From the NCBI RefSeq assembly GCF_000815225.1, contig NZ_CP010427.1, positions 310,001 through 374,000 on the forward strand: 64,000 nt of DNA. The letters run 5' to 3'. A program made the translations under genes and the position numbers. Position 1 is the stretch's first letter; every line of letters starts with the position of its first letter. Positions 31,259-39,940 of this stretch are shown here, one piece after another. The notes beneath the pieces were generated by a model. That model worked only from the letters and a program-made list of their open reading frames with translations. It had not been told where the DNA came from and ran no database searches. The DNA is from Allofrancisella guangzhouensis. GTDB taxonomy: Bacteria > Pseudomonadota > Gammaproteobacteria > Francisellales > Francisellaceae.

Positions 31259-33901
31259 TTATAAAAAAGACTTCCTATCAGCATATATTTTAGCCTGAGC
31301 TGCTGATAGTCTAGCTACAGGTACTCTAAATGGAGAGCAAGATACATAGTCAAGACCTAAGTCATGACAAAACGCTACAGAATAAGGCTCTCCACCATGC
31401 TCACCACAGATTCCCATCTTAGCATTTGGATTAATAGCTTTTACACCTTCTTTAGCTATTTCCATCAGCTTACCAACACCTTTTGGATCCAATCTTGCAA
31501 AAGGATCAAAACTTAGGATACCTCTTTCAAGATATTCTCTAATAAACTTATTAGCGTCATCTCTACTAAAGCCAAAAGTCATTTGAGTTAGATCATTTGT
31601 ACCAAATGAGAAAAATTCACTACCAGCTTCGGCAAGCATGCCAGCTCCTATCGCGCCCCGCGGTGTTTCAAGCATTACACCTACTTTGTAATCGATATCT
31701 ATTTTTTCACGTTTTAATATTGTATTAGCTACCTCGTGAATGATACCACTTAAAAGCTTAAATTCACCAAGTGTACTGATTAATGGAATCATTAGCTCGG
31801 GTTTGACTTCTACCCCCATACGCTTGGCAGATATAGCAGCATAGATAATAGCTTTAGTTTGCATTTCTATAATTTCTGGATATGTAACAGCTAGTCTACA
31901 GCCACGATGTCCCATCATAGGGTTCATTTCACTAAGAGCCTCTATACGCGACTCTAGTTCATCATAGCTAATTTTGAATTCTCTAGCTAAGGCTTCTATT
32001 TCTTCTACCTCTCTTGGTAAAAACTCATGTAAAGGAGGGTCTATAAATCTAATAGTTACAGCTAGCCCATCCATAGCTTCAAATAATTCTTCAAAATCTT
32101 GTTGTTGGACAGGAAGTAGCTTATCTAGAGCTTTTTGCCTTTCTTTTTTATCTTTAGCTAAAATCATCTGTCTTACATAAGAGATACGATCTTCTTCAAA
32201 AAACATATGCTCAGTACGACAAAGACCTATACCTTCAGCACCATACATTCTAGCAACTTGGGCATCGTGTTTTGTGTCAGCATTACACCTAACACGAAGT
32301 TTGCGAACACTATCTACAAACTTCATAAATTCTTCAAAATCAGGTGTGACTTCAGGATCGACAGTTTTTATAATGCCTCTGTATACGTCACCCTTTGTAC
32401 CATCTAGAGATAGATAGTCTCCTTCACCAAACACCTGCCCCCTCTCAAAAGTGATAGTACGCTGCTCTTCATTTATCTTTGCTGACTCTAGACCAGATAC
32501 ACAACATTTACCCATACCACGAGCGACTACAGCAGCATGAGATGTCATACCACCACGAAGAGTTAAGATACCATTACAAGCATTCATACCAGCAATATCT
32601 TCTGGAGAAGTTTCTATTCTCACAAGGATAGTCTTTTCTTCACCACGAGCTTTTGCTGCAAGTAGAGATTCGACATCAAAGTAAATTCTACCACTAGCGG
32701 CCCCTGGTGAAGCTCCTAAGGCAGAACCTAATGGACGCTTTGAAGCTAGAGCTTTCTCATCAAACTTAGGGTGTAGAAGTTGTTCTAATAAGTGTGGCTC
32801 AACCATCATAACAGCTTCTTGATTAGTTATTAGCTTTTCCTTAGCCATATCTACTGCAATCTTGATAGCTGCTCTTGCAGTTCTTTTACCATTTCTTGTT
32901 TGAAGCATAAAAAGTTTACCATCCTCGATAGTAAACTCCATATCTTGCATATCTTTGTATACAGTTTCTAAATTTTTAGCAATTTTTACAAAGTCATTAA
33001 AGACTTCAGGCATTGTATCTTTTAGGGTAGAGATATGAGAAGGGGTTCTTACTCCAGCAACCACATCTTCCCCTTGAGCGTTAATTAAATACTCCCCAAA
33101 TAACTCATTCTCACCTGTAGAAGGGTTTCTTGTGAAAGCAACACCAGTACCAGAATTATTACCAGAGTTACCGTATACCATCTCTTGAACATTAACAGCT
33201 GTTCCCCAGTTGTTGGATATATTGTTGATTTCTCTATAAATAATTGCTCTTTCGGCATTCCAAGATTTAAATACAGCCTCAACAGCAGCTAATAATTGCT
33301 CCATAGGATCACGAGGAAAATCTTTACCAACTAGCGATTTATATATATTTTTATACTCTTGAACTATTTCTTTATAGTCTATGGCACTTAAATCACAATC
33401 ATTTTTAACTTTTCTTTTTTCTTTTTTTTCTTCTAAAACTTTATCAAAATGTTTTTTATCGCAGTTCATAACTACATCTGCAAACATCATGATAAATCTT
33501 CTATAGCTGTCATAAACAAATTGCTCATTATTTGTCTTAGCTACCATAGCTTTAGCAACATCATCATTTAAGCCTAAGTTTAATACAGTATCCATCATAC
33601 CAGGCATTGAAACTCTTGCACCAGAACGTACAGAAACTAGTAACGGATTCTTACCACTACCGAAGGTTTTACTTGTTCTTTTCTCTAATTCAGCAATATG
33701 TTTGAGTATCTGTTTTTTTACTATATCACATAACTTTTGACGGTCATCATAGTATTTAAGGCAAGCCTCAGTTGTTACTGTAAAGCCATCTGGCACAGGT
33801 AAACCACTGTTTAGCATTTCACTAAGATTTGCACCTTTTCCACCTAGTAAATCACGCATAGATTTATCGCCTTCACTAAAGGCATAGACAAATTTTGACA
33901 T
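31259..33901 (-). CDS. ppdK: Pyruvate, phosphate dikinase
   Basis: PPDK interconverts pyruvate, ATP and phosphate with PEP, AMP and diphosphate. The 880-residue protein has the N-terminal ATP-grasp domain (GGKGANLSEMLNSGLPVPDG). The phosphohistidine domain carries the block GGMTSHAAVVARG with the catalytic His. The C-terminal PEP-binding barrel has GAEGIGLCRTEHMF and ends with MGICGEHGGEP. Length matches bacterial PPDK (about 870-890). It is a single gene whose promoter region is short and bounded by an element A copy and a GTACA...TGTAC palindrome (33942-33957). Confidence 0.97.
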   Translation of the reverse strand: MSKFVYAFSEGDKSMRDLLGGKGANLSEMLNSGLPVPDGFTVTTEACLKYYDDRQKLCDIVKKQILKHIAELEKRTSKTFGSGKNPLLVSVRSGARVSMPGMMDTVLNLGLNDDVAKAMVAKTNNEQFVYDSYRRFIMMFADVVMNCDKKHFDKVLEEKKEKRKVKNDCDLSAIDYKEIVQEYKNIYKSLVGKDFPRDPMEQLLAAVEAVFKSWNAERAIIYREINNISNNWGTAVNVQEMVYGNSGNNSGTGVAFTRNPSTGENELFGEYLINAQGEDVVAGVRTPSHISTLKDTMPEVFNDFVKIAKNLETVYKDMQDMEFTIEDGKLFMLQTRNGKRTARAAIKIAVDMAKEKLITNQEAVMMVEPHLLEQLLHPKFDEKALASKRPLGSALGASPGAASGRIYFDVESLLAAKARGEEKTILVRIETSPEDIAGMNACNGILTLRGGMTSHAAVVARGMGKCCVSGLESAKINEEQRTITFERGQVFGEGDYLSLDGTKGDVYRGIIKTVDPEVTPDFEEFMKFVDSVRKLRVRCNADTKHDAQVARMYGAEGIGLCRTEHMFFEEDRISYVRQMILAKDKKERQKALDKLLPVQQQDFEELFEAMDGLAVTIRFIDPPLHEFLPREVEEIEALAREFKISYDELESRIEALSEMNPMMGHRGCRLAVTYPEIIEMQTKAIIYAAISAKRMGVEVKPELMIPLISTLGEFKLLSGIIHEVANTILKREKIDIDYKVGVMLETPRGAIGAGMLAEAGSEFFSFGTNDLTQMTFGFSRDDANKFIREYLERGILSFDPFARLDPKGVGKLMEIAKEGVKAINPNAKMGICGEHGGEPYSVAFCHDLGLDYVSCSPFRVPVARLSAAQAKIYADRKSFL

Positions 33902-33941
33902 AAAACTCCTCTCAAGTTTTTATTTAAATATATATTAAAGA

Positions 33942-33957
33942 CGTACACTCATGTACG
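33942..33957. promoter_or_regulatory. Palindrome upstream of ppdK
   Basis: The sequence CGTACACTCATGTACG is a perfect 6-bp inverted repeat with a 4-bp loop, 41 bp before the ppdK start codon. Position and symmetry fit a protein-binding operator or a leader hairpin. I know no matching factor. Confidence 0.35.
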
Positions 33958-33963
33958 CTTAAT

Positions 33964-34104
33964 GGGACTGTTGCAAACTAAAATTATATGTTTCTAACTG
34001 TGTTAAAACTATTCTCAAAATACTCATTTACTACGTGTAAACTGCGCTTTTTCGAATATTCTTGCCTTGTTACCACCCATCTAATTCCAGCTTGCAACAG
34101 CCCC
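33964..34104. repeat. Small inverted-repeat element A, copy 2 (complete)
   Basis: A 140-bp element has imperfect 16-nt inverted ends: GGGACTGTTGCAAACT on the left and AGCTTGCAACAGCCCC on the right. It has no coding frame. If the element is taken as 33964-34103, both sides are flanked by CTTAAT, a 6-bp target duplication. It lies between the convergent-side end of feoB and the start of ppdK. Copy 1 is at 29581. Related end fragments are at 45118, 48368 and 50996. Confidence 0.8.
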
Positions 34105-34164
34105 TTAATTGTTATCGTAACATATTTAAATATAATTTAGAAAAGAAATTTTTATAAAAATAGG

Positions 34165-36411
34165 TTAAGAGCATTTAGTGTTACAACTAGAACAACCTGT
34201 TAAATTTGCTACAAATTTTATTTTGCTTGATAGGTATTTCATTAGCAAGATTAATGCTAAAGTGTAAAGGGTAGCTAGTCCTATGTATATTGAGGAGCTA
34301 ATAGGATGAAGCGTTATGTTAATAAGCTGATAGACAACCACTGCTGCAACATAAGCAATTGAAGCGCTCCAAAATACAGACAAAATGGCCCAACCTCGAG
34401 TTGATTCTCTGACCATGGCACCAACTACAGATATGCATGGAATATATAGTAATACAAATAGCAAGTAGGCAAAAGCAGCTGACAAAGAACCAAATTTAGC
34501 GACCATATTTCCCATAGCACCTTTATCCATATTTGCATCAGCTTTACTTGCTTCTATAGGGTTTAGCAAAGTAGCTAGATCTATGGCTTTGATGTTATCT
34601 ACAGTCGCATCCCATGACTCTTTTAAACTATCTGTAAAACTAAATTCTTCTGGTATCCCTGAGTTATTATCTTGTGTGTAAATAGTGTTTAATGTTCCCA
34701 CTACAACTTCTTTAGCTAAAGTCCCTGTTATTAAACCAACAGTAGCTGGCCAGTTATCATCACTAATACCCATAGGGTTCAAAATAGGAGTGATTTTTTT
34801 GCCGACATATTCTAAAGCTGTAGTTTTATTATTTATAGTAATACTATTTAAGCTTCCAACAATTATTGCTACAGGAACAATCACTTTACCAGCTCTAATT
34901 AAGAAAGACTTTAGTCTATTCCAGCTATATAACATTACAGTTTTAAAAGATGGGGCATGATAATTAGGCATATCTAATATAAATGGGGCCGTATCGCCTT
35001 TTAAAAAAGTAAATTTGATAATGTATCCTGTAACAATAGCTCCTACAATACCGGTTAAATACAATAAAAATATAATAGTAGCGCCATTGTTAGGAAAAAA
35101 TGCTGTAGCAAATACAGAAAATATAGCTAGTCTTGCTCCACAAGACATAAATGGAGACATCATAATAGTCATTAAACGATCCTTGCGAGTCTCTAAAGTT
35201 CTAGCAGCCATAATAGAAGCAACATTACAACCAAAACCTACTATTAATGGAACAAAAGCTTTACCAGATAAACCAATAGACTGCATAAATCTATCCATTA
35301 CAAAAGCTGCTCGAGACATGTATCCAGAATCTTCTAATATAGATAAGAATATAAATAAGAAACCTATTTGAGGGATAAAGCCAAGCACAGTATTTATACC
35401 AGTTCCTAAACCATTGGCTAAAATTCCTGTCAAAGGTAACGGTAAACCAATCATATTTGCATAATATGCTAATCCATCAACAAAAATAGCATGGGATAGA
35501 TCATCAAACATTGGTTGGATTGCACCACCTAATGTGATTGAAAATAAAAACATTAAATACATCATAAACAGAAATACTGGTACACCAAGATACTTATTCA
35601 TGCATACAGCATCTAAGGCTTTAGTGACATTAAATTTTGGGACTTTTTTAGTTTCAATTGTTTCTTTAATAATATCAGCTACAGCTTTATATCTAGCTTT
35701 AGCTAAATCATTATCTATAAGTAAGTTATCTTCTACAAAATCTTCTAGAAGTTTGACTTGTTCATCATTAATTTCTTGAGAAAGTTGAACTGACCTGTTG
35801 TCAAATAACTCAGTTGCTAACCATAAATTTCCAAGCTTATTTTCTCTTAGTGAGCTGATTTTTTGCTCAAGTTCAAAGACTGGTTGAGGGTAATACTTCT
35901 TTAAATCAAAGTGTGGTTGAGGTTGTTCTTTAGCAAGTAATTCTTTTAAATCTTTTATACCAATATTTTTTGAACCAACTATAGGTAAAACTTTACAACC
36001 TAATGTTTTTTCTAGAGTATCATAATGGATTATAAGCCCTTTTTTACTAGCAACATCTACCATGTTAACAGCTAGTATAATAGGTAACCCTAGTTCAATA
36101 AGTTGAGTAGTTAAATAAAGGCTTCTATTTAAGTTAGAAGCATCAACTACATTTATGATAGCATTAGGTTTTTCATTGACTACAAATGAATATGCTATTT
36201 GTTCATCGATAGAGCTTTCATCTGATACCGCTAGTGAGTAAATTCCCGGTATATCGACAATTTCAACTTTTCTATTAGCTACTTCATAAAAACCAGTTTT
36301 TTTATCAACAGTTACACCAGACCAATTTCCAACTTTTTGATTAAGACCCGTAAGAGCATTAAAAATCGTTGTTTTTCCGCAATTAGGGTTACCGACTAAA
36401 GCGTATTTCAT
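34165..36411 (-). CDS. feoB: Ferrous iron transporter FeoB
   Basis: FeoB imports ferrous iron across the inner membrane. The 748-residue protein starts with a G-protein domain: G1 GNPNCGKTT, G3 VDIPGIYSL and G4 NMVD. Then come a helical GDI-like spacer and two Gate repeats. A C-terminal Cys-rich tail (CSSCNTKCS) completes it. There is no feoA beside it, which agrees with the Francisella layout as I recall it. The 70-bp gap from orn contains a TATAAT on the minus strand and a palindrome overlapping its -35 region. Confidence 0.96.
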   Translation of the reverse strand: MKYALVGNPNCGKTTIFNALTGLNQKVGNWSGVTVDKKTGFYEVANRKVEIVDIPGIYSLAVSDESSIDEQIAYSFVVNEKPNAIINVVDASNLNRSLYLTTQLIELGLPIILAVNMVDVASKKGLIIHYDTLEKTLGCKVLPIVGSKNIGIKDLKELLAKEQPQPHFDLKKYYPQPVFELEQKISSLRENKLGNLWLATELFDNRSVQLSQEINDEQVKLLEDFVEDNLLIDNDLAKARYKAVADIIKETIETKKVPKFNVTKALDAVCMNKYLGVPVFLFMMYLMFLFSITLGGAIQPMFDDLSHAIFVDGLAYYANMIGLPLPLTGILANGLGTGINTVLGFIPQIGFLFIFLSILEDSGYMSRAAFVMDRFMQSIGLSGKAFVPLIVGFGCNVASIMAARTLETRKDRLMTIMMSPFMSCGARLAIFSVFATAFFPNNGATIIFLLYLTGIVGAIVTGYIIKFTFLKGDTAPFILDMPNYHAPSFKTVMLYSWNRLKSFLIRAGKVIVPVAIIVGSLNSITINNKTTALEYVGKKITPILNPMGISDDNWPATVGLITGTLAKEVVVGTLNTIYTQDNNSGIPEEFSFTDSLKESWDATVDNIKAIDLATLLNPIEASKADANMDKGAMGNMVAKFGSLSAAFAYLLFVLLYIPCISVVGAMVRESTRGWAILSVFWSASIAYVAAVVVYQLINITLHPISSSIYIGLATLYTLALILLMKYLSSKIKFVANLTGCSSCNTKCS

Positions 36412-36448
36412 AGGTTTATTCTCGGGTAAATTACAGGGATATGCGCAG

Positions 36449-36479
36449 ATTATATCAAAACTATACTAAATTAGTATAG
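36449..36479 (-). promoter_or_regulatory. feoB promoter with overlapping palindrome
   Basis: On the minus strand, TATAAT (36454-36449) lies about 38 bp before the feoB ATG. Just upstream is the palindrome CTATACTAAATTAGTATAG (36461-36479), covering the -35 area, a good position for an iron-responsive repressor. It is not an obvious match to a standard Fur box. It could also act as a hairpin terminator for orn, although it has no clear T-run. Confidence 0.4.
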
Positions 36480-36483
36480 CTTA

Positions 36484-37017
36484 TTAATTAAATAATTCCT
36501 CTTTATAAAACTTAAGTTCAGCTATCGACTCTTGGATATCATCTAGAGCCTTATGAGTATTTTTTTTCACAAAACATTTAGGTTTACCCCAATACTCATT
36601 TAGTAGTTTTATACTAGTCACATCTAGTACACGATAGTGACAGTAGTCATCAATCTTTGGCATGTATTTAGCTAAAAATCTTCGGTCTTGCCAAATAGAA
36701 TTACCACACAAAGGAGAACTTTGATATGGAACATAGGTCTTTATAAATTCCAAAATCTTTTGTTCTGCTTGCTCTAAGTTTACTTTGCTTTCTTTAACAC
36801 GCTGAGTAAGACCTGTTTGGGTATGAGTTTTAATACACCATTCATTCATACTTGCCAAAATATTATCTGGCTGATATATAGCTATTGGTTCTATTTCAGC
36901 AATAATCTCTAGGTTTTTATTTGTAATAATAGTTGCGATTTCTATAATTTGACACTGCTCAACGTCAAGCCCTGTCATTTCTAGATCTAACCAAATTAGG
37001 TTATCTGTTGATTGCAT
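36484..37017 (-). CDS. orn: Oligoribonuclease
   Basis: Orn degrades short RNA oligomers (2-5 nt) and is often essential in gammaproteobacteria. The 177-residue protein has the DEDDh exonuclease blocks: WLDLEMTGLD (Asp11, Glu13), then the HTQTGLTQRV region, and the late HKALDDIQES with catalytic His and Asp. Length matches Orn (about 180). It lies directly downstream of efp (6 nt), so these two likely share a transcript. Confidence 0.96.
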   Translation of the reverse strand: MQSTDNLIWLDLEMTGLDVEQCQIIEIATIITNKNLEIIAEIEPIAIYQPDNILASMNEWCIKTHTQTGLTQRVKESKVNLEQAEQKILEFIKTYVPYQSSPLCGNSIWQDRRFLAKYMPKIDDYCHYRVLDVTSIKLLNEYWGKPKCFVKKNTHKALDDIQESIAELKFYKEELFN

Positions 37018-37023
37018 GTTTAT

Positions 37024-37593
37024 TTACTCTTTAACCCTAGATACATAAGTTGAAGTTCTAGTATCAACTTTGATAATCTCACCAGTTTGCACAAACAATG
37101 GTACTCTAACGACAGCGCCAGTAGATAAAGTCGCTGGCTTACCACCAGTGCCAGCGGTGTCACCCTTTAGACCAGGGTCAGTTTCTACTATCTCAAGATT
37201 GACAAAATTAGGTGGAATAACAGATATTGGTTGACCATTAAATAGTATGATTTGATATCCGTCTTGGTCTTTTAACCATTTTTTTGTATCTCCTAGGCTT
37301 TCTTCAGAGACCATATATTGTTCGAATGTTTCAGGGTGCATAAACACGTAGCTATCACCATCGAAGTACGAATAAATAGCAGTTAGTTCTTCAACATCAG
37401 CTGCCCCTACAGATTCTCCTGATTTAAAAGTTTTTTCGATCACTCTATCGTTAATTAGGTTTTTTAACTTAACTCTGTTAAAAGCTTGGCCTTTACCAGG
37501 TTTCACAAACTCATTTTCAACAATCACCATCGGGTTGCCATCTATAAGAATTTTTAGCCCCCCTTTAAACTCATTTGTATTATAACTTGCCAT
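37024..37593 (-). CDS. efp: Elongation factor P
   Basis: EF-P relieves ribosome stalling at polyproline. The 189-residue protein has three beta-barrel domains in order. The modified tip loop is KPGKGQAF with Lys34, the residue that EpmA lysylates in other gammaproteobacteria. The end [19 protein letters not shown] is typical. It is the likely first gene of the efp-orn pair. The pilin gene upstream ends 28 nt away on the same strand. Confidence 0.98.
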   Translation of the reverse strand: MASYNTNEFKGGLKILIDGNPMVIVENEFVKPGKGQAFNRVKLKNLINDRVIEKTFKSGESVGAADVEELTAIYSYFDGDSYVFMHPETFEQYMVSEESLGDTKKWLKDQDGYQIILFNGQPISVIPPNFVNLEIVETDPGLKGDTAGTGGKPATLSTGAVVRVPLFVQTGEIIKVDTRTSTYVSRVKE

Positions 37594-37621
37594 TATTTTA
37601 ATCCTTAAAATCTTATTTTTA

Positions 37622-38029
37622 CTAATTCCAACATTCTACTGGGATTTTGTTTATAATACCACCATTGACTTCAAGCTTAATAGTTGAGCATGGCGTATCT
37701 GTACTTTGTGAACCTGCAGCTGTCGCTGTGAGCATATAGTTTACATTAGAGCATTCTGCTTCTTGTGAGCAGTACGATAAGGTATAGTAACTATTTTGAG
37801 TATTTGTATGCCAAAAACTATTTATGTCACTACCAGAAGGAAATGTTCCATTACGAATTTCAAAGTTATCAGCAGCATTCGCTGCTGATAGAAGTTCAGA
37901 GGTTGCTTCACTTCGATGACTTTTTAGAACATAGTTATTATAGGCAGGTATGCCAATAGCTGCTAAGATAGCTATTATGGCTATTACGACCATTAATTCA
38001 ACCAGTGAAAAACCTTGATTTTTTAACAT
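37622..38029 (-). CDS. pilE4: Type IV pilin (PilE/PilA-like)
   Basis: The 135-residue pilin has a short basic leader and a prepilin peptidase site (KNQG before [18 protein letters not shown], Glu5 conserved). A globular part with a CX6C pair and a C-terminal disulfide loop follows. I start at the third ATG (38029), because AAGGA lies 5 nt upstream; earlier in-frame ATGs reach back to 38062, overlapping lpxL. Location next to two lpxL genes matches the pilE4 locus of Francisella from memory, so the symbol is by synteny. It could also be a minor pilin. Confidence 0.7.
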   Translation of the reverse strand: MLKNQGFSLVELMVVIAIIAILAAIGIPAYNNYVLKSHRSEATSELLSAANAADNFEIRNGTFPSGSDINSFWHTNTQNSYYTLSYCSQEAECSNVNYMLTATAAGSQSTDTPCSTIKLEVNGGIINKIPVECWN

Positions 38030-38039
38030 TTTCATCCTT

Positions 38040-38963
38040 TTAATAAATTTGAGGTTCGCCATTTGGTCTGGTTCTATACCGTCTGTGTTGCCATAAGTAT
38101 TGTTCAGGATACTTCCTTATAGCATCTTCTAAGAACTTGTTTGTCATTTCGGCATCTTTGTAAGCATCACCAGTGAACTTAAATGGCTCTCCAGTATATA
38201 TTTTGTATTTCTTTAAACACGTTTCACGAACGTAATAAGCTGGTATTACAACAGCTCCAGTTTTTTCTGCTAACCATGGTGTAACAGTTAAAGTTGAGCA
38301 TGCCTTACCAAAAAAAGGTGCAAACACTGAGTTCTCAACACCAGAGCTTTCCAAACCAAAATCTTGGTCTGGAGCATACCACATGGAGTAACCTTTTTTC
38401 AAACTTCTGATAACAGATATAAAATTTTTGCTATCAAGACACTTATAAAGATTTTTTTCACGATATTTTTTAATTAGTTCCTCTATCAGATCGTTACCAT
38501 TCTTTTGGTACATAACAGTAAAAGGAGGGAATTGTTCCCCCATATATCTACCAATTATTTCTATACAGTGAAAATGAAAACCAAGAACTATAAGTTTTTG
38601 GTTTGGGTCATCATGATATTTTTGAAATCTTTCTAGTGATTTTTCTTCCCATATGAAATATATTTTTTTAAACCTCTTTTTAGATAAAAACCAGGCAGCC
38701 GCAGTTTCAGCGCCAGATAGCACCATAGAATAGTAACTTTTGTTAGCAAGCTTTTTAATTTCTTTTAGAGATTTTTCTGGAAAAGCTATTTTGAGGTTTT
38801 CTTGCGCAATAATATTTCTGCTTTGCAAGAAAGGTTTAATTGAGAAACCTATAGCTAAGACTATAAATTTATGACTCCACAAAGGGAGTTTTGAACCGAT
38901 ATTCATTATACTCAAAATTATGAGCACCCCCCAGTTTTTGGGTTTAATAAAATTTTTATTCAT
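38040..38963 (-). CDS. lpxL: Lipid A acyltransferase (LpxL/HtrB family), copy B
   Basis: LpxL-type enzymes add a secondary acyl chain to lipid A in the inner membrane. The 307-residue protein has an N-terminal membrane helix and the H-x4-[DE] catalytic pair in [15 protein letters not shown]. It also has the block [10 protein letters not shown] and a C-terminal [14 protein letters not shown]. It is one of two tandem copies (the other at 39030), 66 bp apart. The last 88 nt of the shared region (38081-38168) differ at only 3 positions from the other copy, while the rest of the proteins is much less alike. Francisella is known to have two such genes at this locus. Confidence 0.93.
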   Translation of the reverse strand: MNKNFIKPKNWGVLIILSIMNIGSKLPLWSHKFIVLAIGFSIKPFLQSRNIIAQENLKIAFPEKSLKEIKKLANKSYYSMVLSGAETAAAWFLSKKRFKKIYFIWEEKSLERFQKYHDDPNQKLIVLGFHFHCIEIIGRYMGEQFPPFTVMYQKNGNDLIEELIKKYREKNLYKCLDSKNFISVIRSLKKGYSMWYAPDQDFGLESSGVENSVFAPFFGKACSTLTVTPWLAEKTGAVVIPAYYVRETCLKKYKIYTGEPFKFTGDAYKDAEMTNKFLEDAIRKYPEQYLWQHRRYRTRPNGEPQIY

Positions 38964-39029
38964 TAATATTCTTATACTTAGCAGTCTTTAGTGTAGATTT
39001 TAACATATAGCTTAAAAAAATAATAAGGC

Positions 39030-39929
39030 TTAATAAATTTTTTCTTCCCCTGTTGGTCTGGTTTTGTAACGTCTATGTTGCCATAAGTATTGTTCAGGAT
39101 ACTTTCTTATAGCATCTTCTAAGAACTTGTTTGTCATTTCGGCATCTTTATAAGCATCTCCTGTAAAATTAAGAGGCTCACCTGCAAATATGGTATACCC
39201 TGATAAATTTTTCTTTCTTACATAGTATGCAGGAATTACAACGGCTCCAGTTTTCTCAGCTAGCCAAGGAGTAATTGTAAGAGTAGAGCATAATTTCCCA
39301 AAAAATGGTGCAAACACTATATGTTCTTTAAAGTCTTGGTCTGGAGCGTACCATAATGAAACTCTTCTTTTTAAACTTTTAATAACAGAAACGATATTCT
39401 TTCTTTGAAAACATTCTTGAACGTACTTTTTCCTTGATGATGTGATAACATGCTCCATTACAGGGTTACCGTGTATTTGGTACATTACTGTAAAAGGCTT
39501 ATAAGTTTGACCAATATACCTACCTATTATCTCTAAACAATGAAAATGAAAACCTAGTACTATTACAGCTTTCTTCTTGTCAAAATGGGCTTTCTCGAAA
39601 AAAGAAATATCTGTTTCAAATGGGATTTTATTAAACTTCTTTTTAGACATAAACCAAGCTATTAAGCTTTCAAACCCAGCCATGCAGGCTGATTTATAGC
39701 TATCGTTAGCAAGTTTTTTAATTTCCTTATCTGATTTTTCAGGAAAAGCTATTTTAAGATTCGTAATAGCTATTTGTTGTCTTTTTTTAGCTAGAGGTTT
39801 TGCCACAAAACCTACACCAATAGCTAGATGCATCAAAGTTTTATAAGGTAGAACGTTTACAACAACTTTAGAAAACCCTATTATAATCCATAACCCCCAG
39901 TATTTAGGGGCAAGTAAAGATTTATTCAT
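39030..39929 (-). CDS. lpxL: Lipid A acyltransferase (LpxL/HtrB family), copy A
   Basis: This 299-residue paralogue has the same plan: an N-terminal membrane helix, the H-x4-E motif in [34 protein letters not shown] and the same C-terminal block [14 protein letters not shown]. It follows yidC by 11 nt on the minus strand and precedes copy B, so the cluster yidC-lpxL-lpxL-pilin may be read together. In other Francisella the two paralogues may add different chains; specificity is not readable here. Confidence 0.93.
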   Translation of the reverse strand: MNKSLLAPKYWGLWIIIGFSKVVVNVLPYKTLMHLAIGVGFVAKPLAKKRQQIAITNLKIAFPEKSDKEIKKLANDSYKSACMAGFESLIAWFMSKKKFNKIPFETDISFFEKAHFDKKKAVIVLGFHFHCLEIIGRYIGQTYKPFTVMYQIHGNPVMEHVITSSRKKYVQECFQRKNIVSVIKSLKRRVSLWYAPDQDFKEHIVFAPFFGKLCSTLTITPWLAEKTGAVVIPAYYVRKKNLSGYTIFAGEPLNFTGDAYKDAEMTNKFLEDAIRKYPEQYLWQHRRYKTRPTGEEKIY

Positions 39930-39940
39930 TTTTGTATCTT

